Shown: positions 22,552 through 31,570 of the stretch, one piece after another
How the letters are laid out: each line of letters opens with the position of its first letter
Position numbering within the stretch: the first letter of the stretch is position 1
DNA from: Limnanthes douglasii subsp. nivea
Taxonomy: Eukaryota; Streptophyta; Magnoliopsida; Brassicales; Limnanthaceae
Reading direction: 5' to 3'
Length of the DNA stretch: 64,000 nt
Assembly (NCBI GenBank): GCA_036936605.1
Contig: JAUPFV010000004.1
Span: 180,252,807 to 180,316,806, forward strand
The notes under the pieces: generated by a model
What the model was told of the DNA's origin: nothing
Database searches by the model: none
The model's input: the letters and a program-made list of their open reading frames with translations, nothing else
Program-made: the position numbers and the translations under genes

Positions 22552-23514
22552 TCACTCAGCACTTTTTGAGGTATCACTTTCTTCATTTTCTGAGTCTTCA
22601 CTCTCACTTACAATTATTTGGGGTGGGCGAAGTTCTGGGGGGACAAGCTTCCAGAAAGGCCCCAGTTCATAGTCAGGGTGATCGGTGTATATTTGGGTCA
22701 ATAAGTCGGCTCGAGTGGCAGCATCTCGAGCTTGTAAAGTCTTCGAACATGTTGCAGCATAAGCATCTGCACCTTTCTCCTTTGCCTCCTCGATTTCTGC
22801 TGGGAAACATCTGATTTTTCTCTCCAATTTATCACGTTCTTCAACTACCTTTCGAAGAGACTCAGTACATTGTTCAAATCTATCGCAGGCTTTGCGATGC
22901 CCTTTCTGGCAACATTGCTCTAGTATCGTCACATAATTCTCAGCGGCAGAAAGACGTTCGTACAAGGCATCAGCTTGGCCTTCGACCACTGCGTACTCCT
23001 TCTTGGCCTCCTCGAGCTTAGCAGCAGCAACTGATGCTTTGAACTTATAGTGATTTTTGCGCTTCTCGAGATGGCGCATCTTCTTTCCTCGATTCACTGA
23101 AGTATGCAACAGCCTTCGCAGATTCATTGAAAACTCATCGTCTAAGGGGACCTCGAAGGAGCTCGAAGGAGACCCTAAATCTGCAGAATCGAATTCAGAA
23201 AAATTACCACAGGCCACATCAGGGTGAACGAATAATGGAGGGTTTGTTCGAGGGGCAGGGATAGGAGCCAGCCTTGGACTGCCTTCGAGGGAGGCTGGGT
23301 GAGACGTCTCAGTCAGAGGAGAGTGCAAAGATTGGTGGGAGGTTTCCTTGGGTGATAGGCCACCCCTATTTTCAGCATCAACTGCACCATCTTGGACTTC
23401 TCTTTCGAAGTTAGTCCCTTCATTGTTATCAGGAGTTTCTCCTCTCTCAGATTGTTCTTCGATGGGCTCAAGAAGAATGCCCTTTTCCTTCAAGTCCTTT
23501 TTCTTGTTATCTTT
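22552..23514 (-). pseudogene. C-terminal part of the antisense accessory gene of element A
   Basis: On the minus strand one frame is open from the junction at 23514 to the stop at 22552, with no ATG at its upstream end, so it is the truncated 3' part of a longer gene. It encodes a Ser/Pro-rich stretch, then FEVPLDDEFSMNLRRLLHTS, then a long heptad-rich coiled coil, a DLLTQIYTDHPDYELGPFW block and an acidic Ser/Glu tail. Element B has the matching FEIPLEDEYSLRLRRLLHSS, ALIQEIHEHHPDLNLRSFW and acidic tail (54056-53189). That match, and the intact 313-codon frame, argue for protein-level selection until recently. The upstream half (the domain seen in B and C) is deleted. Function unknown. Confidence 0.75.
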
Positions 23515-23580
23515 CTATAGTAGGTATATCATGATTGTCGATGCACCCAACTCCTATCATGCTATAGTAGGTATATCATG
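23515..23580 (+). repeat. 19-bp direct repeat at the A/E junction
   Basis: CTATAGTAGGTATATCATG occurs at 23515-23533 and again at 23562-23580. The second copy is coding sequence of E protease (AIVGIS). The first fills the junction between A and E, so it looks like templated filler from the repair that deleted the 3' end of A. Confidence 0.75.
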
Positions 23581-23640
23581 GCTCCATAAGCTCAAAGCAA
23601 CCTCGTTTCATTCCATTCGTGTGTGAAGTATTCGGTTGAA
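23529..23640 (+). pseudogene. 3' fragment of protease of element E
   Basis: The frame gives IVDAPNSYHAIVGISWLHKL, the C-terminal gypsy protease block that follows the part at 14847-15047. About 40 codons between the two are missing. It lies directly beyond the truncated end of element A in the same orientation, which is why I read A as nested in E. After 23640 the match fades. Confidence 0.7.
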
Positions 23641-24284
23641 AATCTTGTTGATATTATTCAAGGTAGCCAAAGAACATCAATAAAATGCTATGCCATAACC
23701 TTCGACTTTACAAAGCCGACCCGGTAACAATTAACTAGCAAACTAGATGGGGATCGTCAACAACAAACCGAAACCACGTTCAACTAAACCTATAACATTT
23801 TCCCATAAAATAGAAATGCACAATTAAATTAAAAGAGAAATAAGAATTCCTTACCTGCGAATTACTATCTCCAATGAGTTGGCAAATGTATTATTCAAAA
23901 AACGACAACAACACAAGTAATACAATCACTATGCACTCTCTCTCCTAATGGTCCAAAGTAAAAGAAAGTAAATCTAACTTACAGGCCCAACATTTATAAA
24001 ATTCATCACTGTTACTCTCGGCCGTGTGATCGATAAATGATCAACGCCCACAATGTTAAACTGAACCTATAAATAATAAACATATATAACGTGTCAAGTG
24101 GTTCAAGAACTGAAACATCATTTTCAAAAAGCTTGTAGATAAGTTCTATAATATCGGAAGAGCGGCACAGTAGCTGACGTGTGAGAAAACATACTGACAA
24201 AAGATTACATGCATGCTTGCTATTTCTTTTTATTTCTTTAAATATCAACTGTCAACCAATGTAGTACTTAAAAGACTGAAAGGA
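23641..24284 (+). other. No gene recognised; left flank of copia element F
   Basis: The first 100-150 bp may be residual gypsy E pol with broken frames. The rest is AT-rich with no domain on either strand. The last bases (CTGAAAGGA) hold the left target duplication of element F. Confidence 0.5.
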
Positions 24285-24618
24285 TGTTGGAATATCTATC
24301 CTTCTGCTTCTGCTCAAACTCGGATTTTTAATCCGTCTGCTTTAGAATGTAGGATATAAACACACAGAGAAAACAAAGTTTTTCTTATGTAAACTCCATA
24401 TTTCATTTCATCATTGAATATCTTAAATACAATCAAAGATAAATAACATAAACATAAACTGAAGAAAAAAAACTGTCTATTCAACTGCCTGTTCAACTGC
24501 ATGTTAAACATCTTCGAACTGCATCTATATCAGTTTTACCTTAACTGATTTTATCTGTCAAAGGCATGTTTGGCGTTGCTGTTTTTCCAAAGTTTGGACT
24601 ACATAATTTAACGTGACA
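24285..24618 (-). repeat. 3' LTR of element F
   Basis: On the minus strand it begins TGTCACGTT and ends CCAACA. The last 25 sense codons and the stop of gag-pol fall inside its start (stop at 24543-24541), so part of this LTR is coding. It matches the right LTR except at about five positions, four of them in 24468-24520. Confidence 0.93.
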
Positions 24619-27600
24619 TTTATCTCCCTCAATTTTGTAGTCAATGCATCTTCCAACACCAATTTCTTTACTTAGCATTTCAAGTCTCTCTCTGCTCAAT
24701 GGTTTTGTCAAGAGGTCTGCAAGTTGATTCTCTGTTTTGACATAATCTACTTCAAAACCCCCTTTCAGCAAACACTCTCTTATGAAGTGATATATCACAT
24801 CAATGTGTTTACTTCTACTGTGAAACACTGGATTCTTTGCAAGTGATATTGCAGACTTGTTGTCAATCTTAATCACAACGCCTTTAGACTTTTCTCCAGT
24901 CATCTCCTCCAACAGATTCCTCAACCAAATGCCTTGACAAACACCAGTAGTGGCTGCTACATACTCAGCCTCGCATGAAGACAATGCTACTATTTTCTGT
25001 TTTTGTGACATCCATGTAATGGGACTCTTTCCAAACAAGAACAGAATACCCGATGTACTTTTTCTATCATCAACATCTCCTGCTAGATCACTATCAGTGT
25101 ATCCAACTAACTTGGAATTTTTAGCCTCACCTGCTTCATACACACAACCCAAATTTAAAGTACCTTTTATGTACCTCAAGATTTGTTTTACAGCAGCGAA
25201 ATGTTTCATGGATGGTCTTTCCATGAACCTACTTACAACTCCTACTGAGAATGCTAGATCAGGCCTCGTATTCACCAGGTAACGTAAGCTACCAATGATA
25301 CTGCGATACAACGTCGCGTCTACAAGTGGGTTATCATCATCTTTGCACAGTTTCACGCGTGAATCCATGGGGATTTTGCATGGTTTACAATCCTTCATAT
25401 TCACCTTCTCCAATATCTTCAAGGCATAGCTTGACTGACATAAACTGATGTAGCCTGGTCTCTGAAGAACTTGAATTCCAAGATAATAACTCAATAATCC
25501 CAAGTCACTCATATCAAACAATTTCTTCATCTGTTGTTTGAACTCCAGAATTCCTGCAAGTCTTGTGCCTGTGATTATTAGATCATCTACATAGACCCCA
25601 ACAATTTGAGTTTCATCCTTCATACGTTTTTTATACAAAGAATGCTCTAATGGACCTTTCTCAAATCCAAGTCTTTGGAAACACATGTCTAGCTTAGCAT
25701 TCCAAGCTCGTGGAGCTTGCTTCAGGCCATAAAGAGCTTTTCTGAGTCTCAAAACCTGATTTTCCTTTCCTTTCTCAACAAATCCCGGTGGTTGTTTGAC
25801 ATAAACTTCTTCTGTCAGATCTTCATTCAAGAATGCTGATTTGACATCCATATGATGCACTTGCCATGAATGTTGAGCAGCCATAGCTAAAATCACTCTC
25901 ACTGTTTCCATTCTAGCAACAGGGGCACAAACTTCATCAAAGTCAATACCTTTCTCTTGAACATATCCTCTGGCCACCAATCTAGCTTTGTGTTTCACGA
26001 CTTCTCCATCTGGATTCTTCTTTACTTTGAAAACCCATTTCAGACCAATCGCTTTATGACCCCTAGGAAGATCTGCAAATTCCCAAGTAGCATTCCTCTT
26101 AATCAACTGAATCTCCTCTCTCATCGCATGATTCCAGTGTTCATCTGTCGTGGCTTCTTCATAAGTGGTTGGTTCTTCAGCAGACAGTAAAATCACATCA
26201 TCTTCTCGTATAGATTCAACTTCGATTTCATTTGTTTCTGCATATATTTCTCTTAATGACCTAAACTTTTTAGGTTCGTCCGACGATTCATTAGATATTG
26301 TTTGAGAATATGATTCTTGATTTAACACAGGATGTAGATTCTGATTTATATCCATACTAGGTTCAGGAGTCAATTCTCCGTCTGAGTGAGAAAATTGATT
26401 TTGTAATTCTGGTTCGCCTAAACGGGGCGAAACTTCTTCTCCTTCATTGTACTTTATGAAATCCTGGACAGATATAGTGAATTTGTTTCCTTGATTTTCT
26501 GCCAAGCTTCTATCTTCCATTCTATCCCAGTTCCAAGCTTCTGATTCCCGAAAAACAACATCTCTACTAGTGACAAGTTTCATAGTTTCTGGACAAACAA
26601 ACCGATATGCCTTTGCACCAGATTCGTATCCCAAAAACACCATTTTTGTACTCCGATCTTCCAATTTTCTTAAGTGTGGTTTCACATTCTTGACATATCC
26701 AATGCATCCAAAAATTCTAAAATACCCAACAGCAGCTGTTCTTCCAAACCACACTTGGTATGGAGTTTTTCCATTAACTCTTTTCGTTGGACATCGATTA
26801 AGGATGTGAAGTGCAGTACGAACGGCTTCTGCCCAGAACATTGGTGGCATATCCTTCTCTTTCAGTAGATATCGTGCCATTTCAACAACTGTTTGATTCC
26901 TTCTCTCTACAACCCCATTTTGTTGAGGAGAATAGGGAGCGGTGAACTGTCTTTTGATTCCTTCTTGCTCACAAAAATGTATGAATTCATTTGATAAAAA
27001 TTCACCCCCTCTGTCTGATCTAAGCATTTTTAACTTGTTACCAGACTGCATTTCAACGCTGATCTTCCACTTTTTAAATATCATAAAGCAATCACTCTTC
27101 TGCTTAATGAATTCAACCCACATATATCTACTATAATCATCAACAAACAATGCAAAATAATTATTACCTCCATGATTTGTTGGTGAGATTGGTCCACACA
27201 AATCCACATGAACAAGTTCCAAATTCTCTTTTGCTTGATACTCGGTCTTCTTTGGGAATGATGTCCTGTGTTGTTTACTGACAGTGCAGTTTTCACATGT
27301 CTGATCTGTCACTTTAACTCCGCTCAAGCCTCTGACTAATTTATCCCTTTCCAGCATCGATAAGGCTTTGTAATTCAGGTGTCCAAACCTAGCATGCCAC
27401 AAAGCTCCTATAGTCTTCTTCTGGATCAGCAAACAGTCATGATTGGTGACATAAAGTTTCAAGGTGTAAAGGCGATTTTCTGCTCTCGGAATCTTGGCGA
27501 TCATCTGCTGTTTTGCATCAAGAATATTCAGAAAGCCTTCTTTAATGGACATTCTAGCACCAACTTCATCTAGTTGTCCAAGACTAATGATATTACTTTT

Positions 27601-28869
27601 TAAACCAGGAATGTAATATACATTCTGCATCTTCAATAATTTTCCAAATTTTCCTTTGAATGTAGTATCTCCTCTCCCTTGTATTTTAATTTCAGATCCA
27701 TCTCCGAATTTGACTGCTCCTTTAACGGAATTGTCGAAGTTCGTGAGCAAGTTTCTTGATCTTGTCATATGATTACTGGCTCCACTATCAAAGTACCATA
27801 TTATCTCTCCTAGCATGTCATTAGGTACCATATTCTGTTCTTCATTTTTAATCAGTAAACTGTTCTTTTCTGTTTTTAAAGTACATACCTTGGCTATAAG
27901 CAACGTAGCGTCATCCTCTACTTCCTGAATTAAGTGAGAGTTTTCTTCTTTCTTTTCCTTACAGTTTGTAGCAAAATGACCATAGTTATTGCAGCTGTAA
28001 CATCTTGCCTTTTTTATATCGACGGTGGAGTTCTTCTTCTGTCTGTCACCTTCTTTTCTATAAATATTTTTTCCTCGACCCTTACCTATGCCTCGGCCTC
28101 TTCCAGATCCTTGGCCTCTTCCATTTCCTTGGCCTCTTCCTCTGTTACTTGAACTGCCTTGATCACTGTTTTGTAAATCTTCCTTTGCGTACAAGAGTTT
28201 TTCAACACCTTTTTTATTCTCAAACTTTGTCATCTTATCTTCAAAGGCTTTTAAAGAACCTATTATTTCTTCCAGAGACTTTGAGGAGATATCACCAAAC
28301 TCTTCAATAGTCGTTGCCACTGATATGAATTTTGACGACACCGATCTAAGCAATTTTTCGATGACATAATTGCTGTCAACATTTGCTCCAAGAGACCTCA
28401 TCTTACCGACTATCATGGTCATCTTTTTGGTGTATTCATCAATGGATTCATTCTCGGCCATGTCCATGCTGTCGAGTTCTCTTCTTAGCGCTTGAGTTCT
28501 GACTTTAACAGCACGATCTGCTCCAACATGAGTCGCTTTCAACGCATCCCACACTCCTTTTGCGGTGTCTTTATCCAGAATTTGATATAGTGTCTCTTCA
28601 TTCAAGCCTTGGTAGAGTATAGCGAGTGCAAGTTGGTCTGTCTGTGTGTCAACCGTTGACTCCACTGCTTCCCATAATCCCTGAGTGCGCATACGAATTT
28701 TCATCTGCATAGCCCATACTTGGTAGTTTGTATCGGACAATTTCGGGTACTGTAAGGATAAAGATTTCTCCCTCGGGCCAGATCTACCTCCAGAAACTCC
28801 TGCATGCATGCTCCCACTGCCTCTCACCACACTTGCGTAACTATCATCACGTCCTGGCGTATGCGACAT
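24541..28869 (-). CDS. Gag-pol polyprotein of copia element F (intact)
   Basis: The frame is open from inside the 5' LTR, but the ATG at 28869 (MSHTPGRDD), just after the primer-binding site, is the likely start, giving 1442 codons. Residue numbers here count from the in-LTR codon at 28920. The gag domain spans about 50-270. A CCHC knuckle CYSCNNYGHFATNC is near 305-318. Protease has WYFDSGASNHM near 374. Integrase has a zinc finger (HARFGHLN and CENCTVSKQ) and a DDE core with D near 570, D near 633 and E near 668 (GVVERRNQ). RT has YVDDLIITG near 1110. RNase H has YTDSDLAGD near 1273 and SSCEAEYVA near 1313. Domain order (integrase before RT) is copia type. All catalytic residues are present and there is no stop. 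It should encode the proteins needed to copy and insert the element. Confidence 0.93.
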   Translation of the reverse strand: MSHTPGRDDSYASVVRGSGSMHAGVSGGRSGPREKSLSLQYPKLSDTNYQVWAMQMKIRMRTQGLWEAVESTVDTQTDQLALAILYQGLNEETLYQILDKDTAKGVWDALKATHVGADRAVKVRTQALRRELDSMDMAENESIDEYTKKMTMIVGKMRSLGANVDSNYVIEKLLRSVSSKFISVATTIEEFGDISSKSLEEIIGSLKAFEDKMTKFENKKGVEKLLYAKEDLQNSDQGSSSNRGRGQGNGRGQGSGRGRGIGKGRGKNIYRKEGDRQKKNSTVDIKKARCYSCNNYGHFATNCKEKKEENSHLIQEVEDDATLLIAKVCTLKTEKNSLLIKNEEQNMVPNDMLGEIIWYFDSGASNHMTRSRNLLTNFDNSVKGAVKFGDGSEIKIQGRGDTTFKGKFGKLLKMQNVYYIPGLKSNIISLGQLDEVGARMSIKEGFLNILDAKQQMIAKIPRAENRLYTLKLYVTNHDCLLIQKKTIGALWHARFGHLNYKALSMLERDKLVRGLSGVKVTDQTCENCTVSKQHRTSFPKKTEYQAKENLELVHVDLCGPISPTNHGGNNYFALFVDDYSRYMWVEFIKQKSDCFMIFKKWKISVEMQSGNKLKMLRSDRGGEFLSNEFIHFCEQEGIKRQFTAPYSPQQNGVVERRNQTVVEMARYLLKEKDMPPMFWAEAVRTALHILNRCPTKRVNGKTPYQVWFGRTAAVGYFRIFGCIGYVKNVKPHLRKLEDRSTKMVFLGYESGAKAYRFVCPETMKLVTSRDVVFRESEAWNWDRMEDRSLAENQGNKFTISVQDFIKYNEGEEVSPRLGEPELQNQFSHSDGELTPEPSMDINQNLHPVLNQESYSQTISNESSDEPKKFRSLREIYAETNEIEVESIREDDVILLSAEEPTTYEEATTDEHWNHAMREEIQLIKRNATWEFADLPRGHKAIGLKWVFKVKKNPDGEVVKHKARLVARGYVQEKGIDFDEVCAPVARMETVRVILAMAAQHSWQVHHMDVKSAFLNEDLTEEVYVKQPPGFVEKGKENQVLRLRKALYGLKQAPRAWNAKLDMCFQRLGFEKGPLEHSLYKKRMKDETQIVGVYVDDLIITGTRLAGILEFKQQMKKLFDMSDLGLLSYYLGIQVLQRPGYISLCQSSYALKILEKVNMKDCKPCKIPMDSRVKLCKDDDNPLVDATLYRSIIGSLRYLVNTRPDLAFSVGVVSRFMERPSMKHFAAVKQILRYIKGTLNLGCVYEAGEAKNSKLVGYTDSDLAGDVDDRKSTSGILFLFGKSPITWMSQKQKIVALSSCEAEYVAATTGVCQGIWLRNLLEEMTGEKSKGVVIKIDNKSAISLAKNPVFHSRSKHIDVIYHFIRECLLKGGFEVDYVKTENQLADLLTKPLSRERLEMLSKEIGVGRCIDYKIEGDKCHVKLCSPNFGKTATPNMPLTDKIS
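24619..24634 (-). other. Polypurine tract of element F
   Basis: The minus strand reads TTGAGGGAGATAAA directly before the 3' LTR start TGTCACG. Because the reading frame continues through it, the tract is also coding. Confidence 0.8.
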
Positions 28870-28872
28870 TGT

Positions 28873-28885
28873 GGCTCTGATACCA
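28873..28885 (-). other. Primer-binding site of element F (initiator tRNA-Met)
   Basis: The minus strand reads TGGTATCAGAGCC two bases after the 5' LTR end CCAACA. This is the standard copia primer site complementary to the 3' end of initiator tRNA-Met. Confidence 0.9.
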
Positions 28886-28887
28886 TA

Positions 28888-29221
28888 TGTTGGAATATCT
28901 ATCCTTCTGCTTCTGCTCAAACTCGGATTTTTAATCCGTCTGCTTTAGAATGTAGGATATAAACACACAGAGAAAACAAAGTTTTTCTTATGTAAACTCC
29001 ATATTTCATTTCATCATTGAATATCTTAAATACAATCAAAGATAAATAACGGAAACATAAACTGAAGAAAAAAAACTGTCTGTTCAACTTCCTGTTCAAC
29101 TGCCTGTTAAACATCTTCGAACTGCATCTATATCAGTTTTACCTTAACTGATTTTATCTGTCAAAGGCATGTTTGGCGTTGCTGTTTTTCCAAAGTTTGG
29201 ACTACATAATTTAACGTGACA
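28888..29221 (-). repeat. 5' LTR of element F
   Basis: This is the partner of 24285-24618, with identical length and ends. It should hold the promoter of the element, reading leftwards. Differences from the 3' LTR are about five substitutions. Confidence 0.93.
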
Positions 29222-29475
29222 AAGGAATCTTTATAAGACTAAACCCTTTGGTCGGGATATGTTTATCACAATGGATGAGATAAACTTAGAAAATTAGAAG
29301 AACTGAACATAAAAAGACAAATAAGCAGGCAAATAAGACTACTAAAGTAACACCATCTTCAGCTACAAGAAGTGGTTGGTTGACACACGATGCCATTAAA
29401 TGCATTATGAAAGACATAAAAACGTATGATTTAACATTCATCCACAAATAGCAGAACGAGAGTGGCATCATTTCG

Positions 29476-29700
29476 CCCCTAAGGGGTAGCCGAGTTGGTT
29501 GAGTATGGCATTCTTATGACCAAAAGGTCATGAGTTCGAGTCCCTCTACATACGCTTTCTCGGCTGAGCCTGTCACCTTGTGTGGTTTACCTTCTGGCGT
29601 TGGTTTGCAGGCTATCGCGTCAGACTGAGGGTTTACCCTGTGCTGTGCGCACTCATTGCACTCTGAGTAGCGGCTGCTGGTTCCCTCCTTAAAAAAAAAA
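29476..29700 (+). mobile_element. tRNA-derived SINE, copy 1
   Basis: The head (GGGTAGCCGAGTTGGTTGAG, then AGTTCGAGTCCC) has the A and B boxes of an RNA polymerase III promoter, as in tRNA genes. A tRNA-unrelated body of about 150 bp follows and ends in ten A residues. A 15-bp target duplication flanks it: AGTGGCATCATTTCG (29461-29475) and AGTGGCATCGTTTCG (29700-29714, sharing the last A), one mismatch. A second copy in opposite orientation is at 41049-41277. Confidence 0.92.
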
Positions 29701-29718
29701 GTGGCATCGTTTCGTAGT

Positions 29719-29726
29719 TATAAAAT
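29719..29726 (+). promoter_or_regulatory. TATA box of the LTR-like segment
   Basis: TATAAAAT stands 5 bp after the SINE target duplication and corresponds in position to TATATAG at 12892. It is the probable core promoter of the old LTR. Confidence 0.4.
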
Positions 29727-30142
29727 ATTTGGGAGACCTTGGAATTTGTGAAAGCACCTAAATATTATAGAAGAAGATAAATAGACTTGTTGATCTTCTT
29801 ATTGCATGTATTATTGGTTAAAGAAATAAAATATATCAAAGAAGTGTCTCCGTTCAAAAAGAATGAAGTTGGAACAAATTTACAGGAGAATTATAGTCTC
29901 GTGATTTTTGAAGATCAAAATATATAGATAGAAAAATTTGGTTTCATAGCCTTAAAAACATTTTGAAAATAACAAGTTGAAATTAAAATTTATAGTAAGG
30001 TCAGGACTTGTCTCTACGGAGACGTTTTCTTATCTCTGATTAACATATTTTATTTGTATGATATATTTTTTATTACTCTTTTAATTATCCAATAATGTTT
30101 TAATTTTCGGTTATCGCTCGACTGGGAATTCTACCATTAGGT

Positions 30143-30157
30143 AGTGCCATCTGTGGG
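30143..30157 (+). other. Primer-binding-site-like sequence
   Basis: AGTGCCATCTGTGGG resembles the sites of A (GGCGCCGTCTGTGGG) and D (GGCGACATCTGTGGG). It suggests that the segment to its left is a 5'-type LTR end. No coding sequence follows. Confidence 0.45.
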
Positions 30158-30634
30158 TTTATAAAAAAAACTTCCAATTATCTTGATTTTATTCTCTCTT
30201 TTTTTGCTTGCTAGAATGATGATATAATTTTTGTTTATTTTTCGTAAATATTTGATGTTTGATAAATGAAAATTTGCTTTAGAATATAAAAGGGATGATT
30301 CTATTTATCGAGTTCATCAAGGTAACCTTCCATCGAAAGTAATCCAAACAAAAACATATAAACTATTTAATGTTAGTTTTGGTTTGGAAACTAATGTATT
30401 AGATACTTATATTTTAGTTTTCATATATAAATTCTTAGAAAATCAACGCATGCAATAACTATTGTTTATTTAGAAATTATTTGTAAAATAATTTATTTTG
30501 GATTCAAATATCCTCAATTATTAATTTAGTCTCAAAGCAATATCTCTTTATATTAGTATATATGAACTGAAGAAGTTAAAGATATCTACCTTAATGTTTG
30601 TTCTTCGATGTATTTTGATGTACTTACTTAATAA

Positions 30635-30684
<50 letters not shown>

Positions 30685-31299
30685 CAAAATATTGAAATAA
30701 AAAAAATTGGTCGAAGAGATGATGTGAAATTCCTATAATGTGAAAAGTATCGTTTGTGTATAAGTTTATTTGAAACTAAATCAACATCTTAGAAATGCAT
30801 AAAAATTTCAAAACCAACAATCAACTCGTGACATTAAGTATTATCGGGTCTATTCAAGATCAAATTATGAGTAAATATGTATTATGGGAAAAACCTAAAA
30901 CACTAATATGCCAAGATAGTATTATCATTAATTCGAGAAGATTTATGAACATAAGATTTACATCGTCTTTCGCTCTTATATATACTACCTTTGACGGTTA
31001 CTTTCTCATTAATTGCAAATACTTAACGCGATGAGACCTATTTTAAATTGATTGTTAAATATCTTCCTTAATCAGCGATCCCGAATATTTGACTGTTGAC
31101 TATCCATCCTTGATCAGTGGTCTTTAAAACAGTCCTATGCTGACCTCATAAATGCTATTGAGGTCAACAGTTAGTTTGGCGGCTTTCTGAGCAGAGCCGC
31201 TTTCACCATCTTGCTCGGTCGACCCTTGTGCTAGCTCGTCCTTGATTGAGCTCGGCCTCATATATGTTGTTTATAAATTTTCCGATCGTGCATACTAAA
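30158..31299 (+). other. AT-rich spacer without a gene
   Basis: Only short, AT-driven frames occur. From about 31080 the composition becomes less AT-rich (AGCCGCTTTCACC, GCTCGGTCGAC), which suggests the edge of another old retroelement, but I see no domain. Confidence 0.5.
30638..30682. repeat. (TA)n microsatellite
   Basis: An uninterrupted AT dinucleotide run of about 45 bp. Confidence 0.95.
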
Positions 31300-31306
31300 T
31301 TCCATA

Positions 31307-31570
31307 TCAACTTGAGTCGAGTGTGCTCATCCTTGATCATGCCATGCTCGGCTAAACATTGAGCGTGACCGGGCTTTCATATCTTCTCTACTCGGTATCT
31401 CAACTTTAGTCGAGCGTGCTCATCTTTGATCATGCTCTGCTTGACTAGACGTTGAGCGCGATCGGGCTTTCATATCTTCTCTGCTCGGTATATCAACTTT
31501 AGTCGAGCGTGCTCATCTTTGATCATGCCTGCTCGACTAAAGTGAGTGCGCCCGGTTTTATATTCTTCCT
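31307..31570 (+). repeat. 93-bp tandem repeat, nearly three copies
   Basis: Units start TCAACTTGAGTCGAG (31307), TCAACTTTAGTCGAG (31400) and again TCAACTTTAGTCGAG (31493), exactly 93 bp apart. All contain GTGCTCAT and TTGATCATGC. The last unit breaks up after about 75 bp. It may come from an LTR or a satellite. Confidence 0.88.

Larger units (their letters stand above)
15145..23514 (+). mobile_element. Ty3/gypsy Tat-type retrotransposon, 3'-truncated (element A)
   Basis: Element A has a 403-bp 5' LTR, a primer-binding site, gag-protease, RT, two RNase H domains, integrase, a conserved hairpin block, three sets of tandem repeats and part of a convergent accessory gene. The dual RNase H, the repeats after pol and the antisense gene point to the Tat lineage of plant gypsy elements. 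The rest of the antisense gene and the 3' LTR are missing: the antisense frame ends at 23514 and protease of element E starts at once. A lies inside E in the same orientation. The pol coding region is well preserved (two in-frame stops), so A is younger than B, D and E. Confidence 0.88.
24285..29221 (-). mobile_element. Complete Ty1/copia LTR retrotransposon, recently inserted (element F)
   Basis: Two 334-bp LTRs (24285-24618 and 28888-29221) with TG...CA ends flank a single gag-pol frame on the minus strand. The five-base target duplication AAGGA is exact (24280-24284 and 29222-29226). The LTRs differ at about 5 of 334 positions by eye, so the insertion is recent. A primer-binding site matching initiator tRNA-Met (TGGTATCAGAGCC, 28885-28873) and a purine tract next to the 3' LTR are present. 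All catalytic motifs are intact. The element lies in LTR-like DNA related to 12538-12870. Confidence 0.95.
29222..30142 (+). repeat. LTR-like sequence carrying a SINE; host site of element F
   Basis: Bases 29222-29475 match 12538-12880, and a TATA box (29719-29726) and a primer-site-like sequence (30143-30157) follow, so this looks like the 3' two-thirds of a gypsy LTR in plus orientation. Copia F was inserted at its left part and a SINE just upstream of the TATA box. No gag gene follows to the right. Whether it is the 3' LTR of element E or a separate solo LTR cannot be decided here. Confidence 0.45.

Noticed and set aside
23348..23626. Single plus-strand protein of 92 codons
   Set aside because: It fuses the complement of the antisense gene of A with a protease piece of E across the junction; it is not a gene.
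28870..28920. Start of the copia F frame at 28920 inside the 5' LTR
   Set aside because: The first 17 codons lie in the LTR and primer-binding site; the ATG at 28869 is in the normal leader position.
29476..29545. A tRNA gene on the plus strand
   Set aside because: A and B boxes are present but the cloverleaf is incomplete and the sequence continues into a SINE body with poly(A) tail and target duplication.
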